This document shows, piece by piece, positions 42,201 to 49,400 of a stretch of DNA of 64,000 bases. Source of the stretch: Oreocharis arfaki (taxonomy: Eukaryota > Chordata > Aves > Passeriformes > Paramythiidae); the NCBI GenBank assembly GCA_013398015.1, contig VZRR01013894.1, forward strand, positions 310,001 through 374,000, written 5' to 3'. Position 1 is the stretch's first letter. Each line of letters starts with the position of its first letter. Made by a program: the position numbers and the translations under genes. The notes under the pieces are model-generated. The model worked only from the letters and a program-made list of their open reading frames with translations, did no database searches and was not told the DNA's origin.

Positions 42201-45200
42201 ATTAAATTCACTTGATATTTTACTCACAGTACCTAGATTTGCAAAGGCAGCACTAATCAAATTTCATCATGCAGATTGGATGGGCTTGTTATGACAGGAA
42301 TGTAATTAGAAACTACTGCTACAAACCCATCAAATTTAGCTGTGTTCTGTAATGTCAATTCAATGGAATATGGAAATACACAGAAGAGATACCAATCTCT
42401 TTTGATTATTTTAATGGAGTGCTACCAAGTTCCTTCCGTGGGGAGTCTCTTAAATATTCATGCCAGTTTGGCTGTCTGCACAGTACTGTTTCCTTGCTGT
42501 TGTTTGCATCCAGATTCTGACAAGATGCTGGATGTACAGACTATAAATGTTGTAAATGGGGCCAAGCTGGGGTGCAGACAGTTGTGGAAGAGTAAGTCAC
42601 CAGGCATTGTCACCTCTTGGAATTTTTAGTGTTGATCACCTCTTTCTTCTTTGAGTTGGGACTCCAGATAATTCAAGAATAAGATGACCTGATCATCATG
42701 GAAGAGTTGATTGAAAACTGGTGTTGAAGCTATGAAAAAAGTTCATTTACATAGGTGTACAGTGGTGTATTGGGTTTGCATGGCAAGGTTTTGGTGGCCA
42801 GTGGCTAAAGGGGTGGCTTCTATTGAAGCTGCTGGAAACTTCCCCTGTGTTCAGTAGAGCCAATGCCAGCTGGCTCCAAGATGAGTGTGCCACTGGCTCA
42901 GGTCAGAGCAGAGATTCCCCTGCAGCCCATGGTGATGTCCATGGTGAGACAGCTGTCCCTCTGTAGCCCACTGGAGGTTCACAGTGGAGCAGAGATCCAC
43001 CTGCAGCCTGTGGAGGACCCCAGGCCTGAGCAGGTAGGTGCCCAAAGGAGACTGTGACCACTTGGGAAGCCTGCGCCAGAACAGGCTCCTGACAGGACCT
43101 GTGGCCCTGTGGGGAGAGGAGCCCACACCGGAGCAGGTTCACCGACAGGACTTTTGATCCCATCCCTTGTTGGAGCAGCCTGTTCCTGAAGGACTGCACG
43201 TCATCCACTCTATCAGTATAAAAATATCTCTAAGTTACAGTGGAAAAGACATTTTAGGGTTGGGTTTGGTACGGTTTTTATCAGGCTTTAGGTTCTGTCA
43301 TGTTTTGAAGGAGATACTGCTAGAAAATTGATGCTGTTTTGCTAATCAAATACTTGAGGCTCTAGATTTTTAATTACACTTACAATACTCATTTTTGCAT
43401 AAGCTAATTAATACAGTGCTTGCTATGGCGTTCTCATTTCAGATACTTTTTATGTTGTATTAAATAAATTAATTTGAATGAAAATAAGTCACTTTATGTT
43501 TGTTTCTTCTTATAGGAAGATATAAAATCATTAACAGCTCACGTAATTGAAAATTACTGGAAGGCACTGGAAGATGTAGATTATGTGCAGACATTCAAAG
43601 GACTGAAACTACGATTTGAACAACAAAGGGAAAGACAAGATAATCCAAAACTTGACAGGTAAAATGCACTAAATGCTCTTAATAGTATATTGATGCTTTA
43701 ATTATCAGGCTGTTGAGGGGTTGTTCCCTTATACTGGGAAACGTATATAATTTAGACTCTTGCTTACATCTCAAGCCTTGCTGAATTTACTTGATTAAAA
43801 GTGTGATTTTCAAATATGTTGCTACAGACTTTTGGTCAACTTTCAGCAAATGTTAGTTGCTGGACCCCCAGTCATAATGCTAATTTATCATATCTTAAAC
43901 TTATGTGCACTACTTTAATGAGGCTGGAAGCCTACCAAGTATCTCTGCCACGTTCATTTGTTTAAATAACAAATTTCCATGGCTGATTTGAAAGACTGTT
44001 CAGTTGTGAATTACCATTCTGTGGATTTTTCCTTCGAAAATTTACACATCAGATTCCTTTTATTTTAGCTGTGGGAGCACATATTTAGATAGGCTTTATC
44101 AAAATGCCTGAGGAATAGAACAGACAAAGAAATTTTCAGAGAATGCCCTTTTGTCCCTGTTAGATTTGTTGGTGGAGTAAAAAGCAATCTGATGCAAAGC
44201 TTGAATCGCTCCTTCCGTTTGCCAGAGCAAAAGTTCTGTTCCTTAGTACACAGTTCCCCAAGGTTAAAAGGTTGAGATGTATAGAAATAGGAAGTTTAGA
44301 CCTTTCTACTCCATGTCTTTCTGGTTTATGTCTAGTTTCATTAAAACAAAATGACTACTTGTGTGAACAGGTGAGTTACTCTAAAGAATTGTTAGCCAGA
44401 CCTGTTCTTGTTCTGCTGTCTTAAATTAGTTTGAAAACACATTAAAATTAATTCTCATCAGTCCTACTAGGATATCTTGACATTTCAGACTTAATTCCTT
44501 CCACAAGATTTCTTAATACTTAAATTTGATATTTGTACAATTAAAATGAGACTGTAAGTGCAGTTTTATTTTAAAACATTGAAGCACTTCCAAGAGCATG
44601 TGCAGGATCTGCAGTTTTGAGTACTGAGGTATTAAAAGTGAGATGTTATTATTATTTTGGCTTATGTCAGCTAAGCTTATCACGTAAACAGCTGTGAAAT
44701 TCAAGGCTGTGATTCTTACTTACATTAATGCATATGTGGGAAAGAACGCCCAGCTGCTTTCTTCAGGAATTTCCATCCAGTATAGCAAGTAAAGCTTTAG
44801 GTTTTTTGTTGGCTTAAGTTGAAATAAGTGGTTGTGCTGCATGAGTTTATCCAACAGAAGGTAGAGCTTCACGAGGTCTGTAGCTCAACCTTCTTCCTAC
44901 ATCTTATATAATGGCTGCACAAGTCCTGTCACAGTCTGTGTAATTTTTGAAGTGAAAACCCAGAAATAATAAAATGCACAAGTAGCAAGAATCCATTTAC
45001 ATATTTTAGCAAAGAAAGCTCAGTAAGGAAGGAGACTGACATTTTCTTGACATGGGCCACAGAAGTATTCATTAGAGTTCCACTTAAGTCATAGTTTTGT
45101 GCTGTTAGCAGAACTTGAGTTTAAATATAATGTAAAATGGTGCAGTATGTATAGATACAGATGATAATGCTGGCAAGCAACTTACTTATAACTAGATTAA

Positions 45201-48139
45201 TTATTAAAAGTACATTTAGCATTTTTATTCAATAGCTTGTAATGTTCTAATTTTTCCCTTGTGGCTTTTTCCTGCAGTTAGTATTGCAAATGTCTAGGCT
45301 GTATTAACATTTTGATGCCAGTAACAGAGACTTTATGAAAAACATGAAATTTCATCCAGTAAATTGTGAAAAGAATCATCAAGAGTTTCATGCTGCTGTT
45401 GGAAACTGACTGTTAAAATCAACATCTAGCAATGAAAATGTTTTCAACCTCTCTTCCACTTCTCCTCCCCCATTCTTCAAGTGCCACATCCCTGTCCCTC
45501 TGCTCCAAGACCATAATACTGCTTCTGTGAGAAAAGTAAGGTGGAGCTGAAATAAACCAATGTTGATAATAGATCAAATTGATAGATCTATTGATAATAG
45601 ATCAAATAGGGAGAGGTAGCAGTTCATATACAAGGCTCTGAAAAATGGAAAATACTGATAAGTAGCCAAAGGTTGTAAGAGGTGGATGTGGCAGAGAGAG
45701 ATAGCTTTCTTTTAAATGTATCTGTTTAAAACTGGAGTCATATTTAAGTCAGATTTTTTTTTAACTTGTTAGACCCTGAATACTAACAGGTTACAAAATG
45801 TTTTCAGAGAATAAGTCTATATTTCTAAACTCTTTGTTTTACAACTTTTTATTTACCAGTGCAAACTGGTAAACCAAGTCTGAATGCAACACTTTAGTGA
45901 GATTTATTAAAATTACTTTTAATAGTGCTGTTTATGCGCTACAGAATTTTGTATTGATTGAGTGGTCTGAATGTGCTCTTAGCAGAGTTGTATTTTATTT
46001 GATTCTTTACATGGAAAAGTTTTTAATGATATTTGCATTGATAATACAAAGGTTCACATTAGGGAATGGTTTGCTGGTGTTTTCATTGCTCTGCAATGTA
46101 TGGATGTGTAAGCTATCACTGAGTGTCGAGTAGAAGCTTTATTATTAATATGAGTTGATTTTTGAATCTAAGCTTTTAAAACTTACTGTTCTGCAGCATG
46201 CGCTCCATTTTGAGAAACCACAGGTACAGAAGGGATGCAAGAACCCTGGAGGATGAGGAGGAGATGTGGTTTAATACTGATGAGGATGATATGGAAGATG
46301 GAGAGGCAGTGGTGCCCCCTTCTGACAAGCCTAAAAATGATGAGGATATTATGGACCCTATCAGTAAATTCATGGAAAGAAAAAAATGTAAGTGATGAGA
46401 AGATGAATGCCATAACTTGTATTATTTAGTCCTGCTGCAATGAAGGATTTGCATGTGTTTATTTTGAAATTTCAACATCAGTTTGGTGGACTACCCTTTA
46501 AAGCAGTTTTGTTGTCTTTAAAAGCAGAATGATACAAAATGTGTTGTAGATTTCTTAAAGAATTTGAATTAAAATCTTAGCTGATAGTCAAGTTTTTCTG
46601 TGTTTTATTTGGGTTATAATTCAGTGTTATGTATTGAATATATATTGGTTTATAAGTCAAGATATTCTACATAAATGTTCAGATGATACCATTGGTAGAA
46701 CAAAAGTGTTCATTCCTGGCCAGTGACAACAGCTGATAGGTGGTGCAGTAGTATGGAAAAAAGTCTATGATGACTCACTTAACTGAGTTATACATAAAGA
46801 CATAAAGTATTAAGCCTTTTCCCCAACAGTGAAGTGATTTGAAGTTAAGTGTTGCACTCAATGCTTTATTTACTTTTGCTTTTTTGTTTCTCTTTTCTTC
46901 CCAGTGAAAGAGAGTGAAGAAAAGGAAGTTCTTCTGAAAACTAACCTTTCAGGTCGTCAGAGCCCGAGTTTCAAGCTTTCTTTTTCCAGTGGTACAAAAT
47001 CTAACCTTACCAGCCAGTCATCTGCAAGTAATCTGCCCGGATCTCCTGGGTCACCTGGGTCTCCAGGGTCCCCTGGCTCACCCGGATCAGTTTCTAAAAG
47101 CACATCTCAGATGGCAGCTATTACAACTAAGGTAATTTTGAATGGTTGTAGGTTGACTTCATTGTTACAGAGTAGGAATTTGCTTTTGCATCTCTCTGAA
47201 GTTTGTGTGAGTCCTGACACATTAAGCAGTAATGGACTGTCTGGTTTGTGTGAACTTCTTGTCTGGCCTTCAGCATTTTAACAAGATCTGCTGTGTGTAG
47301 AAGAAATAAAGCTCTTCTAATGCCCAGACTATTCAAGTAGGAAGCATGCCACTAGTTGCTCTTAGCAGTGATATTTACTGTGAAATACAGACAACACTGT
47401 ACTTATGTTAAATTGCACTGGGATATTTGACAGATAAAAGTAAATATTTTGGAAACATAGCCAAGTTTTGGTAGATACGGCAATGCCCTGCCACATCCAT
47501 TGAGGATTTCTACTATCACCATTTTAATATTGTTCAGAATTCTGTAACTAACGTATGTGAAGGAAATAAATTGCATTGAATGGTGGTTGCTGTAAGGCAG
47601 AACAATTTCTAATACCTGAGTGTGACATTTTTACCTTTGAGCTAACTTACAATTTTGATTTGGAACATACTGAAATAGAAGAAGAAAGCCCCTTTAAAAG
47701 AGCATTGTAACTTGGAGTGAATATTCAAAACTAGCATTTTTAAGTACATTTTAGGACACTGTTGGATTTTATCAGATTTTTGACTAAAAATGTTTGAACT
47801 GAGTTAGGAAAGTAGAGTGACTGCTGTTTTCCCAGCACAGGGGGGCAGATAAGTAGTGCTGATACAGTGCAGTTCAGATAATGAGAATTAATTTTTTTTC
47901 TGGTTCATTTTATTCAAAACCTCCTGAACCAGTGTGCTTATGGCAAACATCATGTTACAATAGAGTCATGAACTATTGATGTGCAAACGGTTTCTTAATT
48001 ATAATAATTGTGTCTGTCGTTGTAGGGAGGCCTCGTTGGGCTTGTAGATTATCCTGATGATGATGAAGAGGATGATGAAGATGAAGATAAAGAGGAAACT
48101 TTACCTTTGTCAAAGAAAGCAAAGCTTGAGTCATCATAA
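9152..48139 (+). CDS. PPP4R3A: serine/threonine-protein phosphatase 4 regulatory subunit 3A (SMEK1), 15 coding exons
   Basis: Regulatory subunit 3A of protein phosphatase 4. In the PPP4C-PPP4R2-PPP4R3 complex it recruits substrates, with roles in gamma-H2AX removal, mitosis, CRTC2-linked gluconeogenesis and neurogenesis; it is mainly nuclear. Joined coding parts: 9152-9293, 16617-16672, 26223-26321, 28719-29336, 38070-38147, 38247-38363, 38853-38969, 39244-39375, 39466-39568, 40488-40646, 41830-41999, 43516-43658, 46197-46387, 46905-47131, 48026-48139. They total 2466 nt, 821 residues, close to the mammalian length. An EVH1/PH-like domain covers about residues 1-100, the SMK-1 domain about 165-357, and an armadillo-like helical body runs to about 640. 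Then come an acidic, disordered tail, a GSP repeat, a second acidic run (795-808) and a basic SKKAK motif near the end. [17 protein letters not shown] and the GSP repeat identify paralogue 3A rather than 3B (SMEK2). All introns are GT-AG and phases match throughout. Confidence 0.97.
11570..11830. promoter_or_regulatory. GC-richer patch in intron 1 with kappaB-like and E-box motifs
   Basis: This segment is clearly richer in G, C and CpG than the surrounding intron. It contains GGGAAATTCCC (11710-11720), which fits the NF-kappaB consensus, and the palindrome CCACGTGG (11791-11798), an E-box of the USF/MYC/TFE type. An intronic enhancer is possible. An old, unrecognised repeat is the alternative. 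Confidence 0.3.
15479..15692 (+). mobile_element. CR1 LINE ORF2 fragment, degenerate
   Basis: Translating + from 15482 gives [14 protein letters not shown], matching the CR1 reverse-transcriptase block around the catalytic FADD motif. A one-base insertion then shifts the frame. Downstream nucleotides still follow CR1: AAGCTCGAGAAGTGGGCCC, the GTGAACCTCCTGAGG block and CAGGCTGGGGGATGAAG. Both ends are truncated and no intact frame remains. It lies in the sense orientation in PPP4R3A intron 1. Confidence 0.9.
16617..16672 (+). CDS. PPP4R3A: PPP4R3A coding exon 2 (residues 48-66)
   Basis: A 56-nt exon encoding (G)[18 protein letters not shown] in the middle of the EVH1/PH-like domain, identical to the family sequence as I know it. 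Acceptor TTCTAG, donor GTAAAC. It enters in phase 1 and ends on a codon boundary. Confidence 0.97.
17548..17588. repeat. 11-bp inverted repeat
   Basis: TATGGGTTAAA at 17548-17558 and its exact reverse complement TTTAACCCATA at 17578-17588 are separated by 19 bases. It is flanked by ordinary intron sequence. It may be the terminal repeat of a tiny foldback element or chance. Confidence 0.55.
19374..19440. repeat. A/C-rich low-complexity tract
   Basis: About 65 bases made almost only of A and C (CAAACAAAACCAACC-type units) inside intron 2. There is no clear unit length. It may be the degraded remnant of a poly(A)-like tail or a simple repeat. Confidence 0.7.
26223..26321 (+). CDS. PPP4R3A: PPP4R3A coding exon 3 (residues 67-99)
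   Basis: 33 codons from [20 protein letters not shown] to EKICQ complete the EVH1/PH-like domain, including its C-terminal helix. Acceptor AAAG, donor GTAAGT, phase 0 at both ends. Confidence 0.97.
26322..28718 (+). other. PPP4R3A intron 3 (2.4 kb)
   Basis: AT-rich intron with a good acceptor (ATTTTGCAG). I see no repeats, genes or strong motifs in it. Confidence 0.85.
28719..29336 (+). CDS. PPP4R3A: PPP4R3A coding exon 4 (residues 100-305)
   Basis: This is the largest exon, 206 codons. It begins [20 protein letters not shown], a short acidic linker with the paralogue-3A-specific [20 protein letters not shown]. It then encodes most of the SMK-1 domain (about residue 165 on), including [35 protein letters not shown] and [18 protein letters not shown]-1 forms the helical core involved in partner contacts. 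Phase 0 at both ends, donor GTAAGT. Confidence 0.97.
32185..32201. repeat. (CT)n microsatellite
   Basis: 17 bases of uninterrupted TC alternation in intron 4. Confidence 0.9.
36014..36043. repeat. perfect 30-bp palindrome
   Basis: TCATGGCTCTTACAT is followed directly by its reverse complement ATGTAAGAGCCATGA with no spacer. Pairing ends abruptly on both sides. A spacer-free 15-bp arm is unlikely by chance and would form a cruciform in DNA or a tight hairpin in the pre-mRNA. Confidence 0.9.
37644..37657. repeat. (GT)n microsatellite
   Basis: Seven GT units near the 3' end of intron 4. Confidence 0.85.
38070..38147 (+). CDS. PPP4R3A: PPP4R3A coding exon 5 (residues 306-331)
   Basis: 26 codons, [20 protein letters not shown] and on to KRQEL, in the C-terminal half of the SMK-1 domain. 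Phase 0 at both ends. It is followed by a 99-base intron. Confidence 0.97.
38247..38363 (+). CDS. PPP4R3A: PPP4R3A coding exon 6 (residues 332-370)
   Basis: 39 codons, [20 protein letters not shown] through [10 protein letters not shown], covering the end of SMK-1 and the first armadillo-like helices. Acceptor TTTTCAG, donor GTAAGT, phase 0. Confidence 0.97.
38364..38852 (+). other. PPP4R3A intron 6 (489 bases)
   Basis: Ordinary intron. Nothing seen beyond the splice signals (donor GTAAGTC, acceptor TTTCCCAG). Confidence 0.9.
38853..38969 (+). CDS. PPP4R3A: PPP4R3A coding exon 7 (residues 371-409)
   Basis: 39 codons, [20 protein letters not shown] through QEAQQNDD, an armadillo-like repeat unit. 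It has the same length and phase as exon 6, fitting a repeat-per-exon layout. Donor GTAAGT. Confidence 0.97.
39244..39375 (+). CDS. PPP4R3A: PPP4R3A coding exon 8 (residues 410-453)
   Basis: 44 codons, [20 protein letters not shown] through PENMLATAN, in the armadillo-like body. Residue 434 reads Leu (CTA) in GGAVLLMG. From memory both mammalian paralogues have Gln there (GGAVQLMG). Donor GTGAGT, followed by a 90-base intron. Confidence 0.97.
39466..39568 (+). CDS. PPP4R3A: PPP4R3A coding exon 9 (residues 454-487 plus one base)
   Basis: 34 codons, [20 protein letters not shown] through EDKPSK, then one base of the next codon. This junction is where paralogue 3B carries an optional insert in some isoforms, so it is a natural site of alternative splicing. 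Donor GTAATG. Confidence 0.96.
39569..40487 (+). other. PPP4R3A intron 9 (919 bases) with a possible cryptic exon
   Basis: An acceptor-like TTTTTTTAAG ends at 39885. Splicing exon 9 to it would keep phase and read 55 further codons before TAG at 40053-40055 (the new frame includes [19 protein letters not shown]). Nothing proves its use. The rest of the intron is plain. Confidence 0.5.
40488..40646 (+). CDS. PPP4R3A: PPP4R3A coding exon 10 (residues 488-540 plus one base)
   Basis: 159 nt completing D488 and encoding [20 protein letters not shown] through SKHAFLAL, in the armadillo-like body. It enters and leaves in phase 1 (acceptor TTACAG, donor GTAAGT). Confidence 0.97.
40647..41829 (+). 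other. PPP4R3A intron 10 (1.2 kb)
   Basis: AT-rich with no genes or repeats seen. The acceptor is CTGTTTCAG. Confidence 0.88.
41830..41999 (+). CDS. PPP4R3A: PPP4R3A coding exon 11 (residues 541-597)
   Basis: 170 nt, (C)[19 protein letters not shown] through MFEFIRV, highly conserved helical repeats. It enters in phase 1 and exits in phase 0 at donor GTGAGT. Confidence 0.97.
42000..43515 (+). other. PPP4R3A intron 11 (1.5 kb) containing a truncated LTR
   Basis: The middle of the intron (42766 to about 43200) is a sense-oriented LTR fragment. The remaining sequence is plain AT-rich intron. The acceptor is CTTCTTATAG. Confidence 0.85.
42766..43200 (+). mobile_element. truncated endogenous-retrovirus LTR in intron 11
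   Basis: It starts TGTATTGGGTTTGCATGG, aligning with the start of the LTR at 51846. It shares GGTGGCTTCT, CAGAGCCAATGCCAGC-type sequence and GAGATTCCCCTGCAGCCCATGG. It then holds several units of an internal ~50-60 base repeat (GGAGCAG...GACC...). Compared with the 51846 copy, about 200 bases are missing between the GCCACTGGCTC and GCAGAGATTCC blocks, removing the TATA-like region. The 3' end with the AATAAA is also absent. No coding sequence is present. Confidence 0.8.
43516..43658 (+). CDS. PPP4R3A: PPP4R3A coding exon 12 (residues 598-645, partial last codon)
   Basis: 143 nt, [20 protein letters not shown] through RQDNPKLD plus two bases of Ser. This is the last part of the folded body. 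The donor AG|GTAAAA is weaker than its neighbours. Confidence 0.97.
43659..46196 (+). other. PPP4R3A intron 12 (2.5 kb)
   Basis: AT-rich intron. The only structure noted is a 17-bp direct repeat (45563-45579 and 45591-45607). No gene seen. The acceptor is TGTTCTGCAG. Confidence 0.85.
45563..45607. repeat. 17-bp direct repeat, 28-base period
   Basis: TTGATAATAGATCAAAT occurs twice with 11 bases between, a local tandem duplication in intron 12. Confidence 0.85.
46197..46387 (+). CDS. PPP4R3A: PPP4R3A coding exon 13 (residues 645-709)
   Basis: 191 nt completing S645 and encoding [20 protein letters not shown], a basic then acidic stretch ([20 protein letters not shown]), and [12 protein letters not shown]. 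This is the start of the low-complexity C-terminal region. It exits in phase 1 at donor GTAAGT. Confidence 0.97.
46388..46904 (+). other. PPP4R3A intron 13 (517 bases)
   Basis: Ordinary intron with a long pyrimidine tract before the acceptor CTTCCCAG. Nothing else seen. Confidence 0.9.
46905..47131 (+). CDS. PPP4R3A: PPP4R3A coding exon 14 (residues 709-784)
   Basis: 227 nt. The split codon T|TG restores Leu, giving [21 protein letters not shown] Ser/Thr-rich disordered region follows, then five Gly-Ser-Pro triplets (47039-47083) and [13 protein letters not shown]. This tail is specific to paralogue 3A. The donor GTAATT is relatively weak, and the frame stays open for 49 codons into the intron. 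Confidence 0.97.
47039..47083 (+). repeat. 9-nt coding repeat, (Gly-Ser-Pro)x5
   Basis: Five consecutive GSP triplets use different synonymous codons (Gly GGA/GGG/GGC, Ser TCT/TCA/TCC, Pro CCT/CCA/CCC). This is an old repeat kept for its protein sequence rather than a recent slippage product. Confidence 0.9.
47132..48025 (+). other. PPP4R3A intron 14 (894 bases) with an intronic AATAAA
   Basis: Read-through from exon 14 stays in frame to TAA at 47279-47281, and AATAAA follows at 47305-47310. This is the arrangement of a composite terminal exon made by intronic polyadenylation. The rest of the intron is plain, with acceptor CGTTGTAG. Confidence 0.6.
48026..48139 (+). CDS. PPP4R3A: PPP4R3A coding exon 15, C terminus (residues 785-821)
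   Basis: 37 codons and [23 protein letters not shown] gives the conserved LVDYPDD motif shared with paralogue 3B. An acidic run and the basic SKKAK motif follow, ending LESS; the mammalian protein ends FDS, from memory. The basic motif after an acidic stretch is the likely nuclear-localisation signal. Confidence 0.97.
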   Translation, partial: GGLVGLVDYPDDDEEDDEDEDKEETLPLSKKAKLESS

Positions 48140-49400
48140 TGGCAACTGCTGAAGAACATTACCAGTTGGGGAAGGATTTTTTTTTCCAAAAACAAAACAA
48201 ACCCACAGCAAAGCAGCAATCTTTTGTGAATTACTGTGTATGACACAGATCAACCTATACAAATGGATTTCTGCCAATCAAGTGCCAATTCAAAGGAGCA
48301 GAAGAAGGAGAAATACTTCGTTTAGGGGGAAGGACTTATGCCTTTGAGTTCTCCAGCTTGGACCACATGTTGCCCTTTTCTCAGGGAAGGAAATGGAAAA
48401 CAAAACAAAACAAAAAAAGAAAAAAACAAAAAAGAAAAAAAAAGCCAACAGGGCAGGAGTTTTGTTAGTGGAACTCTGGATTGGCTGGTCAGTTGCTACA
48501 ATCAGAATATGCTTTCTTGGACCGTGTATGAGACTTGTGAAGAAAAGGCGGGTTTTGCCATAGTTCTTCACTAGTTAAGAATGCCAGCAGTTTCTTTGTA
48601 TAAAAGAGACCTGCCTTTGAAATCGTACATTCTGAACATTTTACTCAAGCTACAACAGGTTTTAAAAACCTCTGCGGGGGAGGGCTGAATATAAAGTTTC
48701 CTCTTTTTTTTTAAATCTGTTCCCTTTGCCCTTTAAACTGCAGAAATTTTTTTTGAGGTGGGGGATTTGTTTGTCCCTTCTTGATTAAAGATTGAGTGGA
48801 ATTCTAGATGTGGTCACTTTTGTGTCATAATTTTTTTTGCCCCCCTGAGTGTATGCTTAGTTGTTGAGTATATATTTGGGACCATTAAAATTTTTTGATG
48901 TAATATAATCTCACTGTTGTGCTGGTACCTGTTTCACACTGTGTAATTTTGTTCTGCATCACAGTTCTTAATATGTTAAGGATTTTATGGAAGATGGTAT
49001 AGTTTTTGTTGGAGAAAAAAAATTTGCCACAATGTGCTTAAATGCAATACTATTTTGTGACTAAATATTTTATATTACATTTTTCAGCAGCACCTGTTGA
49101 GAGAAAAATCAGGGAAATAAGGTGAAATAGAGAAATTTAAACCTATAAACAGGAAATTAGTATTCCAAAGAGAGTTTTAAATTTCATACCGCAGAACCGT
49201 GATGGCAACTAACTCATCAAAATGCAAGGTAGATTAATTAGGAATACCAATGCACTGACTCATTTGACTTAGAAAAATAAAAAATAATGAAAGCTGAAGG
49301 AAAACAGCATTAGTAGTATTTTTTAAAAATCTCTGATTCCCTTTGGAATACCAGTTTTAGTGAATGAAAGATGGTTGTAGAATAAACTCTTTATAAGGAC
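48140..49400 (+). other. PPP4R3A: PPP4R3A 3' UTR (end uncertain)
   Basis: Sequence after the stop has no coding potential. It contains an A-rich tract (48395-48443) and several T runs. Candidate polyadenylation signals are ATTAAA at 48784 and 48884, and AATAAA at 49276 and 49381. The last is the most distal good signal before plain intergenic sequence, so I place the end near 49400. Several alternative ends are likely. Confidence 0.45.
48395..48443. repeat. A-rich low-complexity tract in the 3' UTR
   Basis: About 50 bases of CAAAA- and GAAAAA-type units, no fixed period. Confidence 0.8.

Noticed and set aside
42851..43208. 90-100-codon - strand frames in intron 11
   Set aside because: Entirely inside the truncated LTR and produced by its GC-rich internal repeats.
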